DNA of 64,000 bases from positions 605,472 to 669,471 of the forward strand of contig NZ_JACKVK010000008.1 in NCBI RefSeq assembly GCF_025823185.1, given 5' to 3'. The position numbers and the translations under genes were made by a program. The notes under the pieces were generated by a model. That model worked only from the letters and a program-made list of their open reading frames with translations, did no database searches and was not told where the DNA came from. Below are positions 16,681 to 26,200 of this stretch, piece after piece (the first letter of the stretch is position 1; the number at the start of each line of letters is the position of its first letter). Source of the stretch: Mycobacterium yunnanensis (GTDB lineage: Bacteria > Actinomycetota > Actinomycetes > Mycobacteriales > Mycobacteriaceae).

Positions 16681-19373
16681 TGCAGATTCCCGCGATCGAC
16701 GACGCGATCCAGATGGAATGCGACGTCCTGGTGATCGGCGGCGGTACCGCCGGGACCATGGCCGCGCTGACCGCCGCCGAGCACGGCGCCCAGGTGCTGC
16801 TGATGGAGAAGGCGCACGTGCGTCACTCCGGTGCGCTGGCGATGGGCATGGACGGGGTGAACAACGCTGTCATCCCCGGCAAGGCCACCCCGGAGGACTA
16901 CGTCGCCGAGATCACCCGCGCCAACGACGGAATCGTCAACCAGCGCACCATCTATCAGACGGCCACCCGTGGGTTCGCCATGGTGCAGCGGCTCGAGCGC
17001 TACGGCGTGAAGTTCGAGAAGGACGAGCACGGTGAGTACGCGGTGCGCCGCGTGCACCGCTCCGGCTCCTACGTGTTGCCCATGCCCGAGGGCAAGGACG
17101 TCAAGAAGGCGCTCTACCGCGTGCTGCGGCAACGAACGATGCGGGAGAAGATCCGCATCGAGAACCGGTTGGTGCCGGTGCGGGTGCTGACGGGCGACGA
17201 CGGCCGCGCCGTGGGCGCCGTTGCGCTGAACAGCCGCACCGGCGAGTTCGTCGTGGTGAAGGCCAAGGCGGTCATCCTTGCGACCGGGCCGTGCGGACGT
17301 CTGGGTCTGCCCGCGTCCGGGTACCTCTACGGCACCTACGAGAACCCGACCAATGCCGGGGACGGTTATGCGATGGCGTTGCACGCCGGTGCGGAACTCT
17401 CGGGCATCGAGTGCTTCCAGATCAACCCGTTGATCAAGGACTACAACGGTCCCGCGTGCGCCTACGTCGCCAATCCCTTTGGTGGGTACCAGGTCAACGC
17501 GCTCGGCGAACGCTTCGTCGACTCCGATTACTGGTCCGGCCAGATGATGGCCGAGGTCAAGAGCGAGATCGAATCCGCCCGCGGTCCAATCTATCTCAAG
17601 GTCAGCCATCTTCCCGACGAGACGTTGAGCACGCTCGAGGGCATCCTGCACACCACCGAGCGGCCCACCCGCGGTACGTTCCACGCCAACCGCGGTCACG
17701 ACTACCGCACCCACGACGTCGAGATGCACATCTCGGAAATCGGTCTCTGCGGAGGGCATTCGGCCTCGGGGGTCTGGGTCGACGAGAACGCCCGGACCAC
17801 GGTGCCCGGGCTCTATGCCGCCGGTGACCTGGCCTGCGTGCCGCACAACTACATGATCGGTGCGTTCGTTTACGGGGAGCTGGCCGGCGCGCACGCGGCG
17901 GGCACGCTCGACGACGTCGTCTCGCCCGACGTGCTCCCGGCCGATCAGATCGCCGCTGCCCACGAGCTGATCTACCGTCCGCTGCGGCATCCGGACGGTC
18001 CACCGCAGCCGCAGGTCGAATACAAGCTGCGCCGGTTCGTCAACGACTACGTCGCGCCGCCCAAGACGGCGGCGAAACTGTCCCTGGCCGTACAGACCTT
18101 CGAGCGGATGCGCGACGAGGTGGCGACGATCGGGGCGACGACCCCTCACGAATTGATGCGTGCCGTCGAGGTGTCCTTCATTCGGGACTGTGCGGAGATG
18201 GCCGCGCGGTCCTCCCTGACGCGTACCGAGTCGCGGTGGGGGCTCTACCACGATCGCAGCGACATGCCCGAGCGCGACGACGTCGACTGGCGGTATCACC
18301 TCAACCTGCGTCTGTCGTCCGAGGGCGAGATGGAGTTCCTGAAGCGGCCCGTCGCCCCGTACTTCGTTCCCGTTCCCGGCCTCGACCAATTGCCCAGCGG
18401 GGAAACCGAATCCGTCGTCGTCGCCCAGCCCGACCTGGTGGGCGGGCAAGCGCCGGCCAGCGCGGTCTCGCGGGTCGCCGAGTCCGTCGGGCTGCCGCCG
18501 TCGCCGCGAATCGCCGCGGTCCTCGCTCTCGACGAGCCCACCCTCGACGACCTGGCGCCATACCTCGCCGACGCCGACCCCGGCGTCCGGCGCACGGCGG
18601 TGGACGTGCTCACCGAGCATCTCGCCGACGGGTGGGCGAAGGCCTTGGTCACCGCCTTGGGCGACCACGATGCGGAGGTCAGGGCGGTCGCCGCCGACGG
18701 CGCGCGTGAACTGGTCGAGGTGCTACCCGAGCCGGAGGCACTGGCTGCCGTGCTGGACTCCGCCGATCCCGTGGTGCGCAGCGTCGCGGTGTACGTGCTC
18801 AGTGCCCGGTGGGCAGGTAAGGGCGAGCAGTACCGGCGCGCGCTGTCCGACCGCGATCATCGTGTGCGGATCGAGGCGGTGCGGGCGCTGGTGTCCGTCG
18901 ACGACGCGGCCGGAGTTGCGTCAGCGCGGGCAGACGCCAACCGAGAGGTGCGCATCGCGGTGGCCAACGGTCTTGGGACACTGCGCACCGGGAACGACGC
19001 CGTCCGGGCACTCGTCGACGACTTCGATCCGCTGGTGCGGGCCGCCGCCTTGGCGGCGATGGGCTCGGTGGCCTGGGACGACGGTGACGCGACGGCCGTC
19101 GAGGGGGCACTCGCAGCGTCGGCCTGGCAGATCCGGCAGGGCGCGGCGAGGGCACTGGCGGGCGCGCCGTCGCCAGCCGCCGCGGTGCCTCCGCTCTCGC
19201 GCGCGCTCGCCGACCCACACCTCGACGTGCGCAAGGCCGCGGTGCTCAGCCTCACCCGGTGGGCCGCCTCGGAGTCGGCGGCCCGCGACGCGCTCGAGGG
19301 CGCGCTGGAGGACGGTGACGCCGACGTGCGCGCCTATGCCCGGCAGGCCCTCGCTACCGCAGTGAGTCCATGA
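16680..19373 (+). CDS. AprA/fumarate-reductase-like FAD oxidoreductase fused to HEAT-like repeats
   Basis: 897 residues, much longer than relatives of about 550-650. Residues 1-430 form an FAD-dependent oxidoreductase of the fumarate reductase/APS reductase alpha superfamily: dinucleotide motif DVLVIGGGTAGTMAAL, then MEKAHVRHSGALAMGMDGVN, VILATGPCG, RGPIYLKVSH and GLYAAGDLACVPHNYM. The stretch GLCGGHSASGVWVDE resembles the SHSGCCGIW region of AprA that contains an active-site His. A helical capping domain follows (about 450-560). From about residue 640 to the end come six or more HEAT-like repeats (for example ADADPGVRRTAVDVLTEHLA and DPHLDVRKAAVLSLTRW), a protein-docking surface. With the ferredoxin it probably forms a soluble two-subunit redox enzyme acting on the imported substrate. 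The reaction is not known; APS reduction itself is not claimed. Confidence 0.85.
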   Translation: MQIPAIDDAIQMECDVLVIGGGTAGTMAALTAAEHGAQVLLMEKAHVRHSGALAMGMDGVNNAVIPGKATPEDYVAEITRANDGIVNQRTIYQTATRGFAMVQRLERYGVKFEKDEHGEYAVRRVHRSGSYVLPMPEGKDVKKALYRVLRQRTMREKIRIENRLVPVRVLTGDDGRAVGAVALNSRTGEFVVVKAKAVILATGPCGRLGLPASGYLYGTYENPTNAGDGYAMALHAGAELSGIECFQINPLIKDYNGPACAYVANPFGGYQVNALGERFVDSDYWSGQMMAEVKSEIESARGPIYLKVSHLPDETLSTLEGILHTTERPTRGTFHANRGHDYRTHDVEMHISEIGLCGGHSASGVWVDENARTTVPGLYAAGDLACVPHNYMIGAFVYGELAGAHAAGTLDDVVSPDVLPADQIAAAHELIYRPLRHPDGPPQPQVEYKLRRFVNDYVAPPKTAAKLSLAVQTFERMRDEVATIGATTPHELMRAVEVSFIRDCAEMAARSSLTRTESRWGLYHDRSDMPERDDVDWRYHLNLRLSSEGEMEFLKRPVAPYFVPVPGLDQLPSGETESVVVAQPDLVGGQAPASAVSRVAESVGLPPSPRIAAVLALDEPTLDDLAPYLADADPGVRRTAVDVLTEHLADGWAKALVTALGDHDAEVRAVAADGARELVEVLPEPEALAAVLDSADPVVRSVAVYVLSARWAGKGEQYRRALSDRDHRVRIEAVRALVSVDDAAGVASARADANREVRIAVANGLGTLRTGNDAVRALVDDFDPLVRAAALAAMGSVAWDDGDATAVEGALAASAWQIRQGAARALAGAPSPAAAVPPLSRALADPHLDVRKAAVLSLTRWAASESAARDALEGALEDGDADVRAYARQALATAVSP

Positions 19374-19686
19374 TCTCGCGGGTCGGGCGGTCGACGATGT
19401 CGTCGAAGTCGTGGTTCTTCTTCACATAGGCGGCGACCATCGGACACAGCGCGACGATGCGCCGTCCGTCGGTCCGAGTCGCGGCGAGCGCCTCGGCGAT
19501 CAGCACCGTCGCGAGGCCGCGTCCACCAAAGGCCGGGTCGACCTCGGTGTGGACGAACACGCGATGGTCGTCGCGCTCCACGAACCGCGTCAGTCCCACC
19601 GTCTTGCCCTCGACGTCAACGGTGAACGTGTCGCCCGCGCGGGCGATGTGGACCGGCGCACCGGTCTTGTCGGTCAGCTCGGTCAT
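19354..19686 (-). CDS. Small GNAT-fold N-acetyltransferase (YjdJ-like)
   Basis: 110 residues. It has the core of a minimal GNAT acetyltransferase: a beta strand with FVHTEVDPAFGGRGLATVLI, which holds the acetyl-CoA pyrophosphate loop (Q/R-x-x-G-x-G/A as FGGRGLAT), then a helix ALAATRTDGRRIVALCPMVA and YVKKNHDFDD. Members this short act on unknown small acceptors or protein N-termini. The 3' end overlaps that of the flavoprotein gene by 20 bp on the other strand. It is transcribed away from the AhpD-like gene. Confidence 0.85.
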   Translation of the reverse strand: MTELTDKTGAPVHIARAGDTFTVDVEGKTVGLTRFVERDDHRVFVHTEVDPAFGGRGLATVLIAEALAATRTDGRRIVALCPMVAAYVKKNHDFDDIVDRPTREIMDSLR

Positions 19687-19769
19687 GGCGCGCTCCCTTG
19701 GCTCCGTACGATCGATCCGACCTCATCCTCCCCGAATCCTTCCCGATCTTTCCGACGACAGGGCGCGCG

Positions 19770-20225
19770 ATGGACACTCCGCACGTACACATCGACAAGC
19801 AGACGCCCGACGCGTACCGCGCGATGGTCTCGGTGGCGACCGCGGTGACGAAGTCCGCGCGGGAGGCGGGGCTGTCGCGCACCCTGACCGAGTTGGTCAA
19901 CGTCCGCGTCTCCCAGCTCAACGGCTGCCCGTCGTGTCTGGAGGTGCACCACGCCCGCGCACGTGCGGCCGGGGTCACCGAGAAGCAACTCGCGACGTTG
20001 TCGGTCTGGCGCGACACCGAGTTGTTCGACGCCCGCGAGCAGGCGGCGCTGCGGCTGGCCGAGATCACCACGACGTTGCCCGATCACGACACCGCCGAGC
20101 GCGAATACGCCCGCGCTCGCGAGGCACTCACCGACGACGAGTTGTCGGCGGTCATCTGGGTGGCGACGGCCATCAACGCGTTCAACCGGGTGTCGATCCT
20201 CAGCCGGCATCTTGTGCGGCCCTAG
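19770..20225 (+). CDS. Carboxymuconolactone decarboxylase/AhpD-family protein
   Basis: About 151 residues, all helical. The conserved core LVNVRVSQLNGCPSCLEVHH holds the CxxC pair and the trailing His of AhpD-like alkylhydroperoxidases, a thiol-based peroxidase activity. The rest (LFDAREQAALRLAEITTTLP) matches the second family helix. The ATG at 19770 is chosen because homology begins there; an ATG at 19698 would add 24 residues of no family resemblance. It is divergent from the GNAT gene. A role in oxidative stress defence is likely but unproven. Confidence 0.88.
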   Translation: MDTPHVHIDKQTPDAYRAMVSVATAVTKSAREAGLSRTLTELVNVRVSQLNGCPSCLEVHHARARAAGVTEKQLATLSVWRDTELFDAREQAALRLAEITTTLPDHDTAEREYARAREALTDDELSAVIWVATAINAFNRVSILSRHLVRP

Positions 20226-20250
20226 GCCCCGATACGGCCGTGACCAGCGC

Positions 20251-20266
20251 TGTGATACAGGTCACT
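20251..20266 (+). promoter_or_regulatory. Candidate CRP (cAMP receptor protein) site
   Basis: TGTGA-TACAGG-TCACT matches the mycobacterial CRP consensus TGTGA-N6-TCACA at 9 of 10 conserved positions. It is 42 bp before the UsfY-like start, where CRP could activate or repress. It also overlaps a wider inverted repeat, GTGACC-N14-GGTCAC (20240-20265). Confidence 0.4.
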
Positions 20267-20307
20267 ACGGGCGTATGATTGAGGATCCCTTCTGAAGGGA
20301 GACGCAC

Positions 20308-20601
20308 ATGAAGGGTGCCCATCGAGATCCCGTCGACCACGTCCGGACGACCCAGCCGCATGCCGGTGAGTCGTTCATCGACACGCTGTGGCTGCCCGGA
20401 CTCATTCTCATCATGCTCGGCACCGCCACGATCGCGGGATTCCTGGCGGCTACTGCCTACGACCAACCGGAATGGCAACTGCCGCTTGGCTTCATCGCCG
20501 GGGCGTTGGTCACGGCCGGTGCAATCCTGATCACGTTGGAGCATCAACGCGTCAAACGCGTCGAGCGGCGCTGGATGGCGGACCACCGGCTGCCCCGCTA
20601 G
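20308..20601 (+). CDS. UsfY-like small membrane protein
   Basis: 97 residues with two membrane helices (about 28-48 and 57-76). The N-terminus HRDPVDHVRTTQPHAGESFI matches, from memory, the conserved opening of mycobacterial UsfY, a protein encoded next to sigF and tied to the general stress response. The C-terminal tail is basic (EHQRVKRVERRW). The SD GGGAG precedes the ATG by 6 bases and lies within TCCCT-tctga-AGGGA, a small hairpin that could mask it. A CRP-like site lies 42 bp upstream. Its 3' end overlaps the convergent glycosyltransferase gene by 4 bp. The function is unknown even in better-studied species. Confidence 0.75.
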   Translation: MKGAHRDPVDHVRTTQPHAGESFIDTLWLPGLILIMLGTATIAGFLAATAYDQPEWQLPLGFIAGALVTAGAILITLEHQRVKRVERRWMADHRLPR

Positions 20602-21530
20602 GTCGAACGGTTGCGCGGCAGCTCCATCGTCGCGGGCTTGAGGAAGAACGGGCGTCGAGGCGTCAGGTCGGGCCTGAACGCCGGCGGACCGAAGGCCGAC
20701 CACCGACTGGACCACTTGTCCTTCGACGATGCGATGCCGAAGTCGTCCCACAGGTGCGGGGCATGCGGCAGTCCCAAGCCCAATAGCATGGCGCCGGAAT
20801 GGTTTTCACCAGTGTCGACGTGGTACACCGCGCCAGGGAACGGCAGCGTGTCCAATTCGCGACCACGCTCGCGCCACCACTCCAGCCCGTACCGGTGTTC
20901 GCCGATGACGACCTGAAGCGCGTCGTCGCCGAAGGCGTCGGCCACCTCGTCCTGACTACTCGTGACAAGTAGGTCGTCCGGCACGCCGTAGGCGTCGAAC
21001 GGCAGGATGAAGGACGTCCCGCAAATCCTGAACAGCCTGCGCCGCAGGGCATATGCGTTTCGCCTGCGCGAATACACGAAACCGCGCCGCAGCACCCAGC
21101 CAGGGCTGCCGGCATGGTCGTGAACGTAGCCTGCGATGTCGCGGTGCACGAAGTCGTCGGCGTCGACGAACATCACGTACTCCGGATCGAAGTCGCGAGC
21201 GGCGGCCAGTCCGACGCCGAGCTTGGTGCCCTTGTCCCAGATGAGGGGGCGCATGCCGGTCCGGGCACCGGCGCGGTTCGTCGGCGGATCGAAGTCCACC
21301 TCGACGAAGTGGGTCCGACGTGGCAGGTCGAAGGGCGGGCGGCGGTTGCCCACCACCAGTGCGACGAAGTCGTCGGACGTCTGGCGGGTGACGGACGCCA
21401 GCGTGTCGGCGAGGAGCGACTCCACCATGGCGTAGTCCGCCGAGTTTTGCGGGTGGCGCAGGGTGGTGATGAAGGCGATCACGGACGTCAGGGTAACCAC
21501 GAAGATCGTTGACCTCATCGCACTGGCCAC
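20598..21530 (-). CDS. GT-A-fold glycosyltransferase family protein
   Basis: Up to 310 residues, soluble. The N-terminus (SVIAFITTLRHPQNSADY, then LLADTLASVTRQTSDDF) and EYVMFVDADDFVHRDIAGYV, with a DxD metal site, fit a family-2-like GT-A glycosyltransferase. Similar genes occur as single units in actinobacteria and their acceptor is unknown. Several starts are possible: GTG 21530 (with a weak TAGG upstream), ATG 21518, or a GTG just before IAFITT. It lies 13 bp from the end of recD on the same strand, so it may be transcribed with recD; functionally it looks unrelated to DNA repair. Confidence 0.75.
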   Translation of the reverse strand: MASAMRSTIFVVTLTSVIAFITTLRHPQNSADYAMVESLLADTLASVTRQTSDDFVALVVGNRRPPFDLPRRTHFVEVDFDPPTNRAGARTGMRPLIWDKGTKLGVGLAAARDFDPEYVMFVDADDFVHRDIAGYVHDHAGSPGWVLRRGFVYSRRRNAYALRRRLFRICGTSFILPFDAYGVPDDLLVTSSQDEVADAFGDDALQVVIGEHRYGLEWWRERGRELDTLPFPGAVYHVDTGENHSGAMLLGLGLPHAPHLWDDFGIASSKDKWSSRWSAFGPPAFRPDLTPRRPFFLKPATMELPRNRST

Positions 21531-21543
21531 GCACCTACACGGG

Positions 21544-23283
21544 CTAGCTCGAATCCCTCAGTCGCAGCGCCAACCCTGTCGCCCTGACCGCGCGCTTCTC
21601 GATCGCCGCGCGCACCTCCTCGGCCGATCCCACCACCCGCACCTTGGTCTTGGCGCGGGTGACGGCGGTGTAGAACAGTTCGCGGGTCAGCAGGCGCGAA
21701 TCGACCGGCGGCATCACCACCGTCACCTCAGCGGCCTGCGACCCCTGGCTCTTGTGGATCGTCATGGCGTACATCGTCTCCAGGTCGGGCAGCCGGCTGG
21801 TGGCGAACGCCCGTGGCTCGCCACCCCCGGCGATCGCGGCCCGCAGTCCGTCCGGCCCGTTCACCGTCACCCCGGTGTCGCCGTTGTACAGACCCAAGCC
21901 GTAGTCGTTGGCCGTCACCAACACCGGTCGGCCCACGTACCAGTCCGACCAGATCGGCTCGCCCGTCGCCTCGGTCAGCCAGCGCTCCACCTGCCGGTTC
22001 CAATGCCCCACCCCCTGCGGTCCGCGGCGGTGGGCGCACAGCAGACGATGCTCGTCGAGGGTCTGCAGCGCAGAACGGGCGTCACCGAGGATCGCAGCCT
22101 GACGCAGCGCAAGTGCTTGCGGCAGCAGGACTTTGCGCAACGCGACCGCCGGGTCGTCGTCGACCATCCACTCGACGTGGTCACCGCCGGCTTCGAGCAC
22201 CGCGATGGCAGCACTGGCGGCGCCGTCGCGGATCGCCGAGGCCAACGCGCCGATCGATTCGCCGAAGCGGTGCGACGTGCGCAGCGCGACCACCGGCGAG
22301 CCGCCGCCCGCGCCGAGTCCGTCGACCAAGTCGGCCAACACGGCCCCCGCGTCCACCGAGGCCAGCTGGTCGGGATCGCCGACCAGGAGCAGCCGCGACT
22401 GCGGTCGCACGGCCTCCAACAGCCGCGCCATCATGGTCAGCGACACCATCGACGTCTCGTCGACCACGATCACGTCGTGGGGCAGCCGGTTGCCGCGGTG
22501 GTGACGAAACCGCGAGGAGCTGTCGGGACGGCTGCCCAGCAGGCGGTGCAACGTGGTCGCCTGCAGTCCGGTGAGCCGTCGCCGGTCGACCAGGTCCAAC
22601 TTCTCGATCTCCTCGCCGACCGCCTGCTGCAGCCGGGCGGCGGCCTTGCCGGTGGGTGCGGCCAGGGCGATGCGCAGCCGCCGGCCCGTCGCGGCCTGCC
22701 CGGCGAACAGGGCCAGCAGCCGCGCGACCGTGGTGGTCTTGCCGGTGCCGGGCCCGCCGGTGAGCACGGTGACCCGTTGCGCCAGAGCGATTTCGGCTGC
22801 CTCGCGCTGCTCCTCGTACCCCGCGGGGAAGAGGCGCTCGACGTCGGCCGTCGAGTCGACCGCACTGCGCGACACCATCGCCCGCAGGTCCTCGGCGACC
22901 TGGACCTCCTCGCGCCAGTACCGGTCGAGGTACAGCAGGTGCTCCTGGCGCCGCAACACGTGTGGCGCCTCCAGCAGCGGACTGGCCCACACCGCCGCCA
23001 GCCACCCCTCGATCGCCGGCCAGGGCAGGTCGGGTACGTCCACCTGCGCTTCGACCGACCGCAGGTCCAGACACACCGAGCCGGCGCGTAGCCCGCGCAC
23101 CACCAGCGCCAGTGCCAGCGCGACCCGCTCGTCGTCCTCCTTGGCCAGCGCGCACAGTCGTTGGGCGACCAGCACGTCCGCGGCGTCGACGACGGCAGCT
23201 TCGTTGAACACCGCCAGGAGCCCGGTGGCGCCGACGGCACGGCGCCAGCTGGCGGCGTCGTCGACCGGCTCGACCGTGGTCAC
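21544..23283 (-). CDS. recD: Exodeoxyribonuclease V subunit alpha (RecD)
   Basis: 579 residues, a usual size. After an N-terminal roughly 150-residue domain comes a superfamily 1B helicase: motif I LTGGPGTGKTTTVARLLA, motif II VIVVDETSMVS, motif III LLLVGDPDQLASVDAGAVL, and, near the C-terminus, YAMTIHKSQGSQAAEVTVVM and FYTAVTRAKTKVRVVG (motifs V-VI). RecD is the 5'-3' motor of RecBCD. The start GTG overlaps the recB stop (GTGA), fixing it despite 62 open codons upstream. In mycobacteria RecBCD serves the single-strand annealing route of break repair rather than the main RecA route (established work). Confidence 0.96.
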   Translation of the reverse strand: MTTVEPVDDAASWRRAVGATGLLAVFNEAAVVDAADVLVAQRLCALAKEDDERVALALALVVRGLRAGSVCLDLRSVEAQVDVPDLPWPAIEGWLAAVWASPLLEAPHVLRRQEHLLYLDRYWREEVQVAEDLRAMVSRSAVDSTADVERLFPAGYEEQREAAEIALAQRVTVLTGGPGTGKTTTVARLLALFAGQAATGRRLRIALAAPTGKAAARLQQAVGEEIEKLDLVDRRRLTGLQATTLHRLLGSRPDSSSRFRHHRGNRLPHDVIVVDETSMVSLTMMARLLEAVRPQSRLLLVGDPDQLASVDAGAVLADLVDGLGAGGGSPVVALRTSHRFGESIGALASAIRDGAASAAIAVLEAGGDHVEWMVDDDPAVALRKVLLPQALALRQAAILGDARSALQTLDEHRLLCAHRRGPQGVGHWNRQVERWLTEATGEPIWSDWYVGRPVLVTANDYGLGLYNGDTGVTVNGPDGLRAAIAGGGEPRAFATSRLPDLETMYAMTIHKSQGSQAAEVTVVMPPVDSRLLTRELFYTAVTRAKTKVRVVGSAEEVRAAIEKRAVRATGLALRLRDSS

Positions 23284-26200
23284 GAGGTCACCCTCCCCGC
23301 GTCGAGCAATTCGGACATCGCGACGACCAGCGAGCTGGGCGGTTTCCAGTCGAAGACCCCGGCCGGGTGCCCGTCGACCACCGGAGTGTCGGCCCCGCAC
23401 ATGCCACGGACGAAGAGGTACAGCACGCCGCCGAGGTGTTCCTCGGGTGCGTAGCCGGGCAGGCGCCACCGCAGGAAGCGGTGCAGCACAACGCTGTACA
23501 GCAGCGCCTGCAACGGGTAGTCCGAGTGCAGCATCGCCTCGACCAGGCGTTCGCGCTCGTAGTCTGCTGACGTCAGCGCCCCGTCGCCGTCGCCAAGCCA
23601 GTTCGACTTGTAGTCCACGACCACGTAGCGGTGGCTCCCCTGGAACGGGACGCGCAGCACCGCGTCGACGGACCCGTTGAGGTATCCACGCAGCGTCTGG
23701 CTGCCCAGGGCGTCACCGGTCAGCCGCTCGGCGTAGCTCGCCAGCGGATCCCCGTCGGGCAGGTGCTCGGCGACCAGCCGCCCCACGTCGCGCAGTGCGA
23801 TCCTCGGCGCCGCGGCCCGTAGGTCGCCGCCGGCCAACGGAAATTCGAAGTCCAACTCTCGCAACCGGTCTCGCAGGCCGATCTCGCGTAGCGTCAGATC
23901 GCCGGCCAGCGGACCCAGGGGCGTGTCGTGCATCGGGACCATGGCTGCGGCCAGGTCGGCCGGTGGCACGTCGACCGGCCACCACACGGAGTGCTCGACG
24001 ATCTGACCCTGGAGTTCGGCGGCCAGGTCCGCGGCGAAGGGGTCGGCGGTCTCCAGCACCGCGTGCATCAGGGTGCCGAACGTCGCGCCCTTGGGCAGAT
24101 CGGCCATCGGTGACGGCAGGGCAGGTCCGGTCGGTGGCTTCAGCAGGGGGAGGTCGCCCACCTCGTCGTCGAGGGCGACCACCTCCGGTTCGCTGCCGAC
24201 GCCGGAGGTCTCGGCCCCGCGAATCAAACCCGAGTACGACGTGCGACGCCACGTGGTGTCGATGGAGCGGTGAAAGTGCCTGGCGTCCAAACCCGTCGGA
24301 GGTGGATCGACGGGCAGTGGGGGCACCGGGGTCAGCACCGACTCCTCCAGTATGGGCCCGCCGACGGCCTCCCACTGACGGAGCAGCGCCAGGGCGTCGT
24401 CGTCGGTGATCTTGCTGGGCACGCATCGGTTGGGCACCACAGGCTGGCCGGGCTGACGGCCCCGCAGCAGCCGCGACAACCCGCCGTTGGGTTCGTCGTT
24501 GGCCGGCGCCCACCACGCCACCACCTGAGACTGCGCGCGGGTCATCGCCACGTAGGTCAGGCGGCTGTCGTCACCGGCGGCTTCCTCCCGGCCCAGCCGC
24601 TCCACCTCGCGGTAGTCCGGGCTGTCCTTGCCGCCGACGTGCAGGCAGCGGGTGGGTCCGTCGTGGAACAGAATGAGGTCGCGCTCGGGCACCCAGCGGT
24701 TGAAGGCGAACGGCAGGTACACGATGGGGTACTGCAGTCCCTTGCTGACCCACACCGTCATGATCTGCACGGCCGCGGCGTCGCTGTCGAGTCGGCGGTT
24801 GCGTTCGCCCGCGCCGCCACGGTCCTCGCGCTCGGTACGCAACCAGTCGCGCAGGGCAGGCAGCGAATGGTGCTCACGATGGGCGACGTCCTGCAGCAGC
24901 TGCGTCATGTGCGCCAGGTCGGTCATGTGCCGTTCACCGTCCCGCCAGCCCAGTACGCGTTCGAGCATCCCGTTGAGCTGGGCGGCCTCGAAGATCGCCG
25001 CGACACCGCGTTCGCGGGCATGAGCAGCCCACTCCCGCAACGTCTCCGCGATGTCGTCGGTCAGCTGGTCGCCGCCTCGCGCCAGGTCTTCGGCGGTCTT
25101 GCCGAAGAACATCGTCGCCGCTGCCGCGCGCACCACACCAGCGCGGTGCGGCTGGTCGAAGGCCTCCAGCAGCGACAGCCAGTCGTCGGCAGCCTGCGAG
25201 GCGAAGATGTCCGAGTCGCCGGTGTAGACCGCCGGGATGCCGGCGCGGCCCAGCGCCTGCTGGCACACCCGGGCGTCCTTGTGGGTCTCCACGATGACGG
25301 CGACGTCGCCGGCCTGCACGGGTCGGCCGTCGAAGGTCGCCCCGCCGGCGAGCAGGGCGCCGACGTCGTTGGCGAGGTCTCTTCCGATGTGCTGACGGAG
25401 GTCGTTGATCGACACGTTCTGAGTTCCGCCGCGGCCGAACGTGGTTCGGTTGACCACGCGCAGCCGGAATGGTTCGTCGTTCGGCGCGCCGACCAGCCGG
25501 CACCCCTGATTGGCGGCGTCGACGTCGTGGACCACGATCGCGGGGTCCCCGAGCTGGGCGCCCCCGAGCACCGCCTGCAGCCGGCCCACCAGAGCGCTGT
25601 CACTGCGCCAGTTGGTGCCGAGGGTCTTCTTGGCACCCGCCGTCTCGGCCGCGTTCAGATAGGTGACGATGTCGCCGCCGCGGAAGGCGTAGATGGCCTG
25701 CTTCGGGTCACCGATGAGGATGACCGTCGACCGGCCGCTGAAGGCGCGGTCGATCACCTTCCACTGCACGGGGTCGGTGTCCTGGAACTCGTCGACCATC
25801 ACGATGGGCCACCGGCGGTGCATGCGGACTCGGGCGGGGGAGTCCTCGGCGTCCAGCGCGTCGGCGAGCCGGGTCAGCAGGTCGTCGTAACCGAGGATGC
25901 CCTGCCTGCGCTTGCGCGTCTCGAGCTCGGCGAGAACGCCTTTGGCGAAGGCGACGCACACCGCGGCGCGGGACTCCGGCGGCGGGTCGAGCGGGCGCAA
26001 CTCGGTGGCCGGGTTGCCCACGACCTCGCGGGCCAGCTTGAGCGCATCGGGATAACTCAACACGGGGTCGTCGCGGAGTTGGCCGAAGTGCGCCAGATAG
26101 AGGTCGTCGACGACCTCGGTGACCAGGTCGGTCAGGCTCTCCACCAGCGTGACCCGCGAATCCGAATCTCCCGCGACACCAAGGGACTTGAGCACCAGCT

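Noticed and set aside
12651..19373. Dissimilatory or assimilatory APS reductase operon
   Set aside because: The ferredoxin is half AprB size, the flavoprotein is much changed and fused, and no ATP sulfurylase, Dsr or sulfite reductase gene accompanies it; only a family resemblance is claimed.
23284..23469. N-terminal extension of RecD
   Set aside because: The added 62 residues are Arg-rich out-of-frame recB sequence; GTG 23283 in a GTGA overlap is the natural start.
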